In this document: positions 1 through 4,970 of the stretch, in pieces | Position numbering within the stretch: the first letter of the stretch is position 1 | How the letters are laid out: the number at the start of each line of letters is the position of its first letter | DNA from: an uncultured Lachnospiraceae bacterium | Lineage (GTDB): Bacteria > Bacillota > Clostridia > Lachnospirales > Lachnospiraceae | DNA length: 7,558 nt | Assembly: GCA_902783395.1 (NCBI GenBank) | Contig: CACZRA010000076.1 | Span: 1 to 7,558 of the forward strand | Direction: 5' to 3' | Translations under genes and position numbers: made by a program | Notes under the pieces: generated by a model | The model's input: only the letters and a program-made list of their open reading frames with translations | Databases searched by the model: none | Told to the model about the DNA's origin: nothing

Positions 1-947
1 AAAAAGACCTTTTGGTCTGCCTGCCAGTAATCATCTATGATCATTACTCTTCCGGCATACACAAATACCCTGTATTCTTCAGAAATAGGCATTCCACTTT
101 TTTCATGAAACCCAATTGACTTGAGTTTCACAAATTCACGTAGAACGACTCCACCAACTAGGTCTGACCCTTGGCGCTCAATGAAAGTCTTTATTATCTT
201 TTCCGCGTTAGCCCTATCAGATATCTTGGGTATGTAACATGCATCATACCACTCGTGTTTTCTGCTCTTTACGTAGTCTTTTACAATATAAGGTCCTTCA
301 AGATTCTTCGTCAGAAGAATTGCAGTCTCTAACGATCCCTCATCTTCCCAAACAGTATGTGCTGTATCCTCCTTAAAGTCTTCATACCATCCCGGAAGCA
401 AATGATACATTTCATATTCTTCGGGAGAATTAATGAGGATAATCCCTTTTTCTTCAAGTTTTTCATAAAAAGAACGATATAATTCTGGCTTCATCATCCA
501 GCCACGATAAACCGTTAGTCCCGAGATATCTTCTCCGCAAAGCGATAATTTTCCACTCTCCAGATCCTCATAGCTAAACAAAGCACATGCATGATCAAGG
601 CCTGCAGCCTCATATTCCGCCTCATAATCCTCATCGACTCTTCTATGATATAAAGGATGACTGCAGAAAATGAAATTGATATCAGATAAGCTACTTACAA
701 GTATATTACCCTCAACCTCGACACCATCAACAAGTTCAAACAAAAGTCCTATTGGTGAATCTTCGGGATTCTCACCGTCAGATATTCGCCTGATCATCTC
801 TATTCCTGCCACCTTAAACCTGTAGCCCTGAAGATCATAAAACAAATCTCCCATATGAATAATAGAATGATTATAGATTTTAACCATATAGACCGTTCCT
901 CTTCCAGATAATTTAAAACGGTCTTGTATTCTTAACACTTCGCCCAT
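1..947 (-). CDS. EF-Tu domain-2-like barrel fused to R2K-family ATP-grasp protein, partial (3' end off window)
   Basis: This gene was translated by hand from an ATG at 947-945; 315 codons stay open to the window edge. Residues 5-75 resemble domain 2 of EF-Tu-type GTPases, with a hydrophobic DRF.LSGRGTV opening, a later HMGD turn and a V.GIE.. strand. From about residue 90 it reads as an R2K-clade ATP-grasp protein: YRGWMMKPE at 147-155, INSPEEY at 172-178, HLLPGWY at 182-188, IVKDYVKSRKHEW at 221-233 (candidate ATP-binding lysines), VLREFV at 268-273 and a further E.R at 291-293. ATP-grasp enzymes form amide-type bonds using ATP, but the substrate here is unknown. The missing part should be the last strands and metal-binding residues. 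An SD-like AGAGG lies about six bases before the ATG. It is probably a host gene outside the element. The family call is strong; the barrel call is moderate. Confidence 0.85.
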   Translation of the reverse strand, partial: MGEVLRIQDRFKLSGRGTVYMVKIYNHSIIHMGDLFYDLQGYRFKVAGIEMIRRISDGENPEDSPIGLLFELVDGVEVEGNILVSSLSDINFIFCSHPLYHRRVDEDYEAEYEAAGLDHACALFSYEDLESGKLSLCGEDISGLTVYRGWMMKPELYRSFYEKLEEKGIILINSPEEYEMYHLLPGWYEDFKEDTAHTVWEDEGSLETAILLTKNLEGPYIVKDYVKSRKHEWYDACYIPKISDRANAEKIIKTFIERQGSDLVGGVVLREFVKLKSIGFHEKSGMPISEEYRVFVYAGRVMIIDDYWQADQKVF

Positions 948-964
948 TTTGCACCTCTGTTTTG

Positions 965-997
965 CTATTTGCACAAATAATACGACAAAGTTTGCAT
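965..997 (-). CDS. possible 10-residue leader peptide upstream of the ATP-grasp gene
   Basis: A short ORF encodes MQTLSYYLCK and stops with TAG 17 bases before the ATP-grasp start codon. It has a good Shine-Dalgarno sequence, AAGAGGTG, at 1011-1004, six bases before its ATG. That spacing is better than chance ORFs usually show. It sits downstream of a TATAAT box, so it would be on the same transcript. It could be a leader peptide that tunes translation of the next gene. It could also be meaningless, since ten codons cannot be tested for coding bias. Confidence 0.3.
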   Translation of the reverse strand: MQTLSYYLCK

Positions 998-1063
998 ATT
1001 CTTCACCTCTTATTTCGGTTTCTTGCAAGTTATTCAACACGTTATTCTACTCTTATACCAACT

Positions 1064-1092
1064 ATTATACTCGTAAGAAGTACAATAAAACG
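1064..1092 (-). promoter_or_regulatory. candidate promoter for the ATP-grasp gene
   Basis: A perfect TATAAT -10 box lies at 1069-1064 on the minus strand, with a weak -35 (CGTTTT) 17 bases upstream. The predicted start near 1057 would give a leader of about 110 nt holding the 10-residue ORF. The rest of 998-1150 is AT-rich and I see no gene in it. A small GC-rich stretch at 1110-1140 carries two tandem GCTGGG copies. Confidence 0.35.
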
Positions 1093-1150
1093 ATCTTAAA
1101 GTCGCTTTGCCAAAAACGCTGGGCGCTGGGGCCAAACGCCAACCGTAAAC

Positions 1151-1180
1151 AAAAAAGTAGCTGGAATAGTTCCCAGCTAC
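1151..1180 (-). terminator. intrinsic terminator after the rumA-like remnant
   Basis: Arms at 1157-1164 and 1173-1180 form a perfect 8-bp stem, GTAGCTGG with CCAGCTAC. On the minus strand the stem is followed directly by six T and then GTTT. It lies 34 bp past the TGA of the rumA-like remnant, which suggests it is that gene's native terminator. Confidence 0.85.
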
Positions 1181-1214
1181 CCTTCAAATCAAATATGTTC
1201 AGAAATCTCAGCAT

Positions 1215-1490
1215 TCAGAGAATCCCAAAATGCTTCAGAGCCTCTGTAATCGCCTTTTGTTTCTCAGGCTTAAGATTGGGCGTCTGATACTTTCCGGACG
1301 CCGTACGGCCCTTATATGGAGTTTTAGAGATACCCAGGGCATCCTTTGTCTGTGACACGGCAAGATTCGATACATTTATGCCGTATTCCCGCTTAACCCA
1401 TTGCCGGATATCTGTATAACTGGCTGTCTCCTTGATTACAGATCTGTACCCCGACAACTCCTTTAAATCAATTGTTACAAAAGCAGTATC
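1215..1490 (-). pseudogene. rumA: 3' remnant of a RumA/RlmD-like 23S rRNA (uracil-5) methyltransferase gene
   Basis: About 91 codons from VTIDLKEL to ALKHFGIL look like the C-terminal tail seen in many clostridial RumA-type rRNA methyltransferases. That family's layout is a short acidic strand, then a TYxEIK-YV helix (here SYTDIRQWV), then a G(L/I)KVS-LYIxQVK segment (here GINVSNLAVSQTK), and a final PEK-KAI-EAL-HFxM(I) (here PEKQKAITEALKHFGIL). No methyltransferase domain precedes it. The reading frame runs on to about 1574, but those codons (PPTPRQRERSNPF and so on) are low-complexity translation of a GC-rich palindromic stretch. There is no usable start codon with an SD site. I infer the 5' part was displaced by integration and lies right of the window. 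The same tail could belong to another protein that borrowed this domain. Confidence 0.6.
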
Positions 1491-1513
1491 GCGGAGAACC
1501 CCTATTCTGGCGG

Positions 1514-1672
1514 TTGAAAAGGGGTTCGACCGTTCGCGCTGTCGTGGAGTAGGCGGGAGTCCCACCGGCGCCACGGGCGCCTTTCAGGCCGGGCTGCGGC
1601 TCGAACGTGCCACTGGCACGTTCTCTCGGTGCTTTGCACCTAGGCCTTGCCGTTCGACTCCCGCCTTTTCAA
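1514..1672. repeat. GC-rich multi-branched palindromic island
   Basis: The outer ends are inverted copies of TTGAAAAGG (1514-1522 and 1664-1672). Inside them an 11-bp perfect inverted repeat, AGGCGGGAGTC (1551-1561) with its complement at 1656-1666, closes a 94-nt interior. The interior holds GGCGCC-acg-GGCGCC (1567-1581), a perfect 10-bp palindrome with a one-base centre (1603-1623), and GGTGC-ttt-GCACC (1628-1640). A further 7-bp pair, AACCCCT/AGGGGTT, lies at its left edge (from about 1498). The stretch is clearly richer in GC than its surroundings. It overlaps the last codons of the recombinase. It could be a dispersed palindromic repeat, a folded RNA or part of an attachment region. Confidence 0.7.
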
Positions 1673-3310
1673 TATAGAAATACAGGACATGCCACGCATG
1701 CCCTGTATTTCTATGGACCAGACCGCGTCCTGGTCGAACACCTCACCAACATCTGAAAAATACTCTTCCAACGCTTCTTTTCGACACTCCTTATCGTACT
1801 CATACTGCGCCAGAAATGCATCCAGATTGACCTCTGTGTGATTATCCGAGTAAAACAGGTCTACTATCAGCTTGTCCTCAAAGATCCAGATCTTATCGAC
1901 GAAATAATCAAGAACCATGTTCCTCGTCTCAGTGTCGGAAAAATCTGCCTCGGCGTACATCTCAAAGTAGTGCTTTATACTATGGTCGTCATCTGCGAGT
2001 GATAATTTTACCTTCTCGGCATCGATCGCATCTGACAGCGCATTTCTTTTAGCCTCAAGCTCGTCAAGCGTCTCTATCAGAATACTATTCGCATGCCCGC
2101 CCTTTACGGCATTTACGACATTTGAGATCTCTTTCTCATTCTTATTGTACTCTGCCTGAAGTGACTTCAGATACGAATCATCACTGTACATCTTCCTGGC
2201 ATAAGCCGAAACATCCGCCGCGAGCATCGCAAGCTTTTCCTGATCGCATAAAAAGTCCTGTAATATCCTGACCACACAGTCTTCAAGAAAATCCTTCTGT
2301 ATCGCCTTTAGTTTGCACTTGTGCTTGCGGTAGTTCGTGCAGGCGTAATAGTAATGAATCCGACCGGACTTTGACGTTCCTGAAATACCATGCCACGGGG
2401 CTTTACACTTACCGCAAAAAACCTTCCCCGTAAGCCAGAACCTCGGATCGCTTACGTCCTGATACTCCTCATCAGGCGGCTGCACCTTTGACTTATGCTT
2501 ATTCGCCTCAAACCGCTTCTGTACGGCTTCAAACAGCTCATCGGATACAAGCCTCGGGATCCCTCCCGGCACGATGATATCTTTATATTTATACTCTCCG
2601 ATATATGCCCTGTTCTTTAATATATGCCTGAGACCATTAACGTTGAAATCCTTGCCGATACCGGTCTTTAATCCCTGGGCATTTAAGCTGTTCGCAATCT
2701 CCTGTATCCCTACACCATCAGCGTATTGATTGAAAATCCGAAGGACGATCGGAGCGGTCTTGTCGTCGATCACATAATGCTTGGTATCATCAACAGTGTA
2801 TCCAAGCATCTTCACGCCGTTATAAAGGGCGTTCTGGGCATTAAACTCAAGACCCTTGGTAACGTTCTGAGACAGGTTTAATGAGTAAAACTCCGCCATC
2901 GCCTCCATAAAACCCTCGTTTAAGACATGCATCGGGTCATTCTCATCCAGATGAGTCTCACCTGTATACGCAAGGGATACGCCATTATCCTTTAAGAACT
3001 TCTTGGTGACATTAAGCTCGTATTTGTCACGGGCAAGCCTGTCAGTCTTGTAAAGGATAAGAACTGCAGGTTTGATCTTCGGAATCTCGGCGATCATCAG
3101 ACGATACTGCGGCCGATTCTCATCCCGTCCTGACTCAGCCTTATCAGCGTATTCTTTAACGATCGTATAACCATGCTTTTCGGCATAATCCTGTGCCAGG
3201 TTCTTCTGCCACTCGATGGACGCCTCGTTCTGTGCATGGGAGCTGTAACGATAGTAACAGATGCAGTAATTATTGTTGTTCTGAACGAATCTCTTTTTCT
3301 TGGAAGCCAT
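1640..3310 (-). CDS. large serine recombinase (site-specific integrase)
   Basis: It cuts and rejoins the element's attachment sites through a covalent serine-DNA link. I start it at the ATG at 3310-3308 (MASKKKRF), giving 556 residues. The frame is open to 3424, but those extra 38 codons are not family-like. In this numbering the catalytic motif YYRYSS...SIEWQ puts the nucleophile at Ser23, with Arg21 beside it. LYKTDRLARD at 86-95 is the second active-site motif. The Recombinase domain spans roughly 153-245. A zinc ribbon follows, with CGKC at 299-302 and cysteines at 324 and 332, and then a coiled-coil-rich region around 377-437. This order and size match large serine integrases of the TndX/TnpX type. 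No good SD site precedes the start, so the start is uncertain. The last codons run through the 19-bp hairpin and into the GC-rich island, ending ESNGKA and TAG, so the C-terminus may have been altered. Confidence 0.93.
   Translation of the reverse strand: MASKKKRFVQNNNNYCICYYRYSSHAQNEASIEWQKNLAQDYAEKHGYTIVKEYADKAESGRDENRPQYRLMIAEIPKIKPAVLILYKTDRLARDKYELNVTKKFLKDNGVSLAYTGETHLDENDPMHVLNEGFMEAMAEFYSLNLSQNVTKGLEFNAQNALYNGVKMLGYTVDDTKHYVIDDKTAPIVLRIFNQYADGVGIQEIANSLNAQGLKTGIGKDFNVNGLRHILKNRAYIGEYKYKDIIVPGGIPRLVSDELFEAVQKRFEANKHKSKVQPPDEEYQDVSDPRFWLTGKVFCGKCKAPWHGISGTSKSGRIHYYYACTNYRKHKCKLKAIQKDFLEDCVVRILQDFLCDQEKLAMLAADVSAYARKMYSDDSYLKSLQAEYNKNEKEISNVVNAVKGGHANSILIETLDELEAKRNALSDAIDAEKVKLSLADDDHSIKHYFEMYAEADFSDTETRNMVLDYFVDKIWIFEDKLIVDLFYSDNHTEVNLDAFLAQYEYDKECRKEALEEYFSDVGEVFDQDAVWSIEIQGMRGMSCISILKRRESNGKA
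1674..1714. repeat. 19-bp inverted repeat within the recombinase 3' end
   Basis: Arms at 1674-1692 and 1696-1714 are complementary at 18 of 19 positions around a 3-nt centre (CAC). The one mismatch becomes a G-U pair in minus-strand RNA. No T-tract follows on either strand, so it is not a standard terminator. It lies in frame and encodes the near-symmetric peptide IEIQGMRGMSCISI. Confidence 0.85.
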
Positions 3311-3364
3311 GTGATTATTATAACATGCAGGAGACATGGTGGAAATGGGATTGAAGGAAAACAC

Positions 3365-3379
3365 GGGATATTTAATATA
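3365..3379. repeat. 15-bp direct repeat, copy 1 (upstream of recombinase)
   Basis: GGGATATTTAATATA, identical to the copy at 3469-3483. Its core ATATTTAATAT is a perfect 5-1-5 palindrome, as expected of a protein-binding site. It lies 55 bp upstream of the chosen recombinase start. Read on the minus strand it contains TATATT, which could be a -10 box, but I see no matching -35. It could be an operator or an accessory site for recombination. Confidence 0.55.
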
Positions 3380-3421
3380 AGAAGAAAGTCGGATCGGGTT
3401 TGACAAAATTATCCGGTCAGA

Positions 3422-3462
3422 CAAAAGTCAAAACCCCGGTGGCGAGATATACCATCGGGGTT
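3422..3462 (-). terminator. intrinsic terminator between xis and recombinase
   Basis: Arms at 3432-3442 and 3452-3462 form an 11-bp stem with one mismatched position (a wobble in one orientation) and a 9-nt loop. On the minus strand TTTTGACTTTTG follows. It lies between the two copies of the 15-bp repeat, so it would separate recombinase transcription from the upstream genes. Confidence 0.65.
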
Positions 3463-3468
3463 CGCATA

Positions 3469-3483
3469 GGGATATTTAATATA
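3469..3483. repeat. 15-bp direct repeat, copy 2
   Basis: GGGATATTTAATATA, identical to the copy at 3365-3379 and 104 bp from it in the same orientation. It lies between the two leftward terminators at 3422-3462 and 3485-3504. Such spaced identical copies near an integrase gene suit a regulator or excisionase binding array. Confidence 0.55.
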
Positions 3484-3484
3484 C

Positions 3485-3504
3485 AAAAAAAGGGGCGGCC
3501 CCCT
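3485..3504 (-). terminator. intrinsic terminator downstream of xis
   Basis: On the minus strand AGGGG (3504-3500), a 4-nt loop and CCCCT (3495-3491) are followed by an unbroken run of T (3491-3485). It is a compact GC-rich stem with a strong T-tract, 57 bp beyond the TAA of the excisionase frame. A larger alternative fold pairs GGCCC here with GGGCC near 3525. Confidence 0.8.
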
Positions 3505-3561
3505 GATAGTGGTTAGTTACCAGAGGGCCTAAAGGTATATAGGTATAAAAATGAAATGGGC

Positions 3562-3861
3562 TTAATTTATTGTCAGATCGGAACTATCACTATGCCGATA
3601 AAGCTGACATGTGGATGGATTACCATAATAGCCGTCTGCGTCAAGGAACTTATCAAGCCTCTCAAATCGATCAGCAAAGTACAATCAATTATTTAATACT
3701 GCACCGAACTCTCTGGCAAGCTCCACAAGTTTTGTCCGGCCAAGGCTGTATCTTTCGATACAGTCCTTGGCTCTCATGTGCTTCTTCTGATTCCCGTCTG
3801 AACTTGCCGGGCGGGAATCCTGGAGTATTCTGTTGAGGTTATCACTATCCACGTTACCCAT
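3562..3861 (-). pseudogene. xis: excisionase-like winged-HTH protein interrupted by in-frame TGA
   Basis: The ATG at 3861-3859 follows a strong SD, GAGGAGGG (3876-3869). The frame reads 58 codons, meets TGA at 3687-3685, then stays open 40 more codons to TAA at 3564-3562. Before the stop, MRAKDCIERYSLGRTKLVELAREFGAV (residues 29-55) matches the recognition-helix region of Xis-type DNA-binding proteins of integrative elements, typically RYS-GRTKL--LA-E-GA. After the stop, LYFADRFERLDKFLDADGYY matches the expected strand and final helix of the same fold (R..R-D---LDKYL). Homology on both sides in the same frame argues for a nonsense change, perhaps CGA to TGA, in a gene of about 99 codons. Xis proteins bias integrases towards excision. 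It follows the cysteine-rich gene by 32 bp and probably shares its transcript. A functional 58-residue short form cannot be excluded. Confidence 0.72.
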
Positions 3862-3893
3862 CGCATAACCCTCCTCATCATCACTTCAAAGCT

Positions 3894-4337
3894 TTACACC
3901 TGGCACGCTATTCTGCACTCTTCAATGCGTACCTCTTCCGGAAGCTTTTCGTACCATATGGAAAGTTCGCTCAAATCACACCCTTGGTTGAGATTGTCTG
4001 GCAAATAAACTGAAAAAATATTCCACAACTCGGTTTCAATTTCTTTGTATATTTTGTAACACTCTTTTCTAGAAGTCATTTGACAGCACGCATCATAAAA
4101 ATCATCAAGATCCCCAAACTCGTATAATCGTCCCGGCTTTTCATCACCGAAAGCATTGATTTCCATCTTGCGAATACTTTCCCGCACCCTCTTCAAGCAG
4201 TTATACACATCAACATATTCCTTCCTTTTACACCGCGAAAAATGCTTGATGGCACTGTCGATGACGTAACAGAATTTAACGCAGCTAACGCCTTGCAAAA
4301 CAAACCCAATCATACCAATATAGCCGTCTACTGTCAT
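3894..4337 (-). CDS. cysteine-rich protein of unknown function, 147 residues
   Basis: I do not recognise the family. The ATG at 4337-4335 has AAAGGA about nine bases upstream, and the stop of a 15-codon upstream ORF overlaps it (ATGA). The protein is soluble-looking and mostly helical. It has ten cysteines (19, 23, 36, 47, 84, 85, 93, 120, 141, 145), about 7 percent, unusually many for a small bacterial cytoplasmic protein. C19/C23 and C141/C145 form CxxxC pairs near the two ends, but there is no classical CxxC zinc knuckle. A hydrophobic stretch at 7-26 is interrupted and weak as a membrane segment. It lies between the mobilization and recombination modules, ahead of xis and behind a possible attenuator. 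A regulator or a cargo protein are both possible; I assign none. Confidence 0.75.
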   Translation of the reverse strand: MTVDGYIGMIGFVLQGVSCVKFCYVIDSAIKHFSRCKRKEYVDVYNCLKRVRESIRKMEINAFGDEKPGRLYEFGDLDDFYDACCQMTSRKECYKIYKEIETELWNIFSVYLPDNLNQGCDLSELSIWYEKLPEEVRIEECRIACQV

Positions 4338-4381
4338 ATAATCACATCCTTTCTATCAGCTATATCAAAACTACACCTCAT
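4334..4381 (-). CDS. 15-residue upstream ORF coupled to the cysteine-rich gene
   Basis: MRCSFDIADRKDVII starts at an ATG at 4381-4379, nine bases after a near-perfect SD, AAAGGAGG (4398-4391). Its TGA (4336-4334) overlaps the ATG of the next gene (4337-4335), the classic ATGA coupling arrangement. The stronger SD belongs to this short ORF rather than to the downstream gene, so its translation may deliver ribosomes to that gene. Confidence 0.5.
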   Translation of the reverse strand: MRCSFDIADRKDVII

Positions 4382-4405
4382 AATATGAAACCTCCTTTCC
4401 CACCG

Positions 4406-4458
4406 AAAAAGCGACAGCACCTACAGATCCTGTCAAAAGGACCAGTAGGTGCCGCCGC
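4406..4458 (-). terminator. terminator hairpin in the leader of the cysteine-rich gene (possible attenuator)
   Basis: Arms at 4411-4424 and 4445-4458 form a 14-bp stem in minus-strand RNA, with two G-U wobbles (12 Watson-Crick pairs). The loop contains an inner TCCT/AGGA pair, and TTTTTC follows at 4410-4405. It ends only a few bases before the SD of the 15-codon ORF. A predicted promoter (4538-4565) lies upstream. Read this way it is a terminator inside the 5' leader, and readthrough would be needed to express the cysteine-rich gene and xis. It could also simply be a second stop for the mobilization operon. Confidence 0.8.
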
Positions 4459-4486
4459 ATAAATTTCAGTGTTAATCGCTCGTGCT

Positions 4487-4510
4487 TCACCGGTTGTTAT
4501 ACCGGATCAT
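4487..4510 (-). CDS. possible 7-residue leader ORF ahead of the attenuator hairpin
   Basis: ATG at 4510-4508 to TGA at 4489-4487 encodes MIRYNNR. AAGG lies eight bases upstream of the ATG. The ORF spans a small hairpin, CCGGT/ACCGG (4490-4494 with 4501-4505), so a ribosome translating it would unfold that stem. It is too short to test by coding statistics. Confidence 0.22.
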   Translation of the reverse strand: MIRYNNR

Positions 4511-4520
4511 TTTTCACGCC

Positions 4521-4533
4521 TTGACAGCGTCAA
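4521..4533. promoter_or_regulatory. palindromic operator candidate at the predicted transcription start
   Basis: TTGACAGCGTCAA is a perfect 5-3-5 palindrome covering the start site predicted from the promoter at 4538-4565. That position suits a repressor site. The regulator is unknown; an RHH protein of the mobilization operon would be one guess. Confidence 0.4.
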
Positions 4534-4537
4534 TATT

Positions 4538-4565
4538 CTTATACTTATATAGTACTTAATTTCAA
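4538..4565 (-). promoter_or_regulatory. candidate promoter for the cysteine-rich gene and xis
   Basis: TTGAAA (4565-4560) and TATAAG (4543-4538) are separated by 16 bp on the minus strand in an AT-rich stretch. The predicted start near 4531 gives a leader of about 150 nt containing the short ORFs and the terminator hairpin. On the plus strand a TTGACA at 4521 with TTATAT 18 bp later could also be a promoter, but no convincing plus-strand gene follows it. Confidence 0.45.
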
Positions 4566-4579
4566 AAAAAATGCAATAT

Positions 4580-4598
4580 GACAAACGTGGACAAATGT
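4580..4598. repeat. tandem GACAAAyGT repeat upstream of the promoter
   Basis: GACAAACGT (4580-4588) and GACAAATGT (4590-4598) are near-identical half-sites with a 10-bp period, one helical turn. They lie just upstream of the -35 box of the leftward promoter. This suits a regulator binding side by side on one face of the DNA. The rest of 4382-4659 holds only the sites described here. Confidence 0.35.
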
Positions 4599-4621
4599 CT
4601 CTATTTTCAAATATTGACATG

Positions 4622-4642
4622 AAAAAGAGCCCTTTAGCTCCC
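4622..4642 (-). terminator. terminator at the end of the mobilization operon
   Basis: On the minus strand GGGAGC and GCTCTT pair over 6 bp (two wobbles) around TAAAGG, followed by further T. It is a modest stem, but it lies 17 bp after the TAA of the last ORF of the operon, which supports it. Confidence 0.55.
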
Positions 4643-4659
4643 TGCCAAGATGGATGGCA

Positions 4660-4809
4660 TTACTGATCAACGCTTATCTGCAGATCACTCTCAATTGATA
4701 CGATATGATTTCTGATATCTTCCGCCGACATTTCAGCATCTGCCACATTAATAAACTGTATCCTGACAACGGGATTAATTATATTTCCAACAACTGTGTT
4801 ACAGACCAT
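4660..4809 (-). CDS. 49-residue ORF coupled to the end of the mobilization operon
   Basis: An ATG at 4809-4807 overlaps the TAA at 4811-4809 of the preceding frame (TAATG), and the ORF runs 49 codons to a TAA, then a terminator. The product is hydrophobic at the start (VVGNIINPVVRIQFINV) and acidic and helical later (SAEDIRNHIVSIESDLQISVDQ). I recognise no family. The overlap and the placement before a terminator suggest a real, translationally coupled last gene. Its own SD would be the weak AATAGG just before the ATG. Confidence 0.5.
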   Translation of the reverse strand: MVCNTVVGNIINPVVRIQFINVADAEMSAEDIRNHIVSIESDLQISVDQ

Positions 4810-4970
4810 TACCTATTGATATCCCGTAATAATTGGTCCCATTCATCGGGCAATCCAAGACTGCCATCGACATTATTGCCACCAAGCATTTCCATATCAT
4901 GTGTAAGTGCTGCTATCATAGCCAGCCGCTTAGCTTCGCCATCTTCGTTGTCATCTCCCTGACCAATCAT
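4809..4970 (-). CDS. C-terminal relaxase module in a shifted frame (53-residue ORF or frameshifted tail)
   Basis: This frame overlaps the 3' end of the relaxase gene and continues 140 bp past its TGA (4953-4951). From an ATG at 4970-4968 it encodes 53 residues, including KRLAMIAALTHDME and GLPDEWDQLL. These mirror the relaxase's own last residues (KKMQMLASLIQDME and GMPDDW), so the same motif occurs twice, once in each frame. A one-base change near 4960 would join them into a relaxase of roughly 470 residues. The next ORF starts on this frame's stop (TAATG), which supports real translation. It is either a frameshifted relaxase tail or a separate small coupled protein with a weak CAGG SD. Confidence 0.55.
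   Translation of the reverse strand: MIGQGDDNEDGEAKRLAMIAALTHDMEMLGGNNVDGSLGLPDEWDQLLRDINR

Noticed and set aside
949..1287. Plus-strand 112-codon frame across the intergenic region and the rumA-like tail
   Set aside because: It has no SD site, low-complexity composition, and runs antisense through a terminator and the recognisable minus-strand remnant.
1651..1666. tRNA or tmRNA 3' end suggested by GTTCGACTCCCGCC
   Set aside because: The 5' half of the T-stem does not pair, and no acceptor, D or anticodon arms or CCA context are present.
1432..1677. Plus-strand 81-codon frame through the GC-rich island
   Set aside because: The GC-rich palindromes lack stops by composition; the peptide has no family-like pattern and no SD site.
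3311..3424. N-terminal 38-residue extension of the recombinase from the first in-frame ATG
   Set aside because: It is not family-like, has no SD site, and overlaps the 15-bp repeat and likely control region.
3570..3836. Plus-strand 88-codon frame opposite the excisionase
   Set aside because: It is antisense to a minus-strand frame with clear Xis similarity and a strong SD.
4373..4459. 29-codon hydrophobic minus-strand ORF (MRRHLLVLLTGSVGAV...) that could pass for a small toxin
   Set aside because: It is the translation of the terminator hairpin itself and has no SD site.
4571..4666. 31-codon plus-strand ORF (MQYDKRGQMSLF...)
   Set aside because: Only an A-run precedes it, with no SD site, and it crosses the leftward terminator and the 3' end of the 49-residue ORF.
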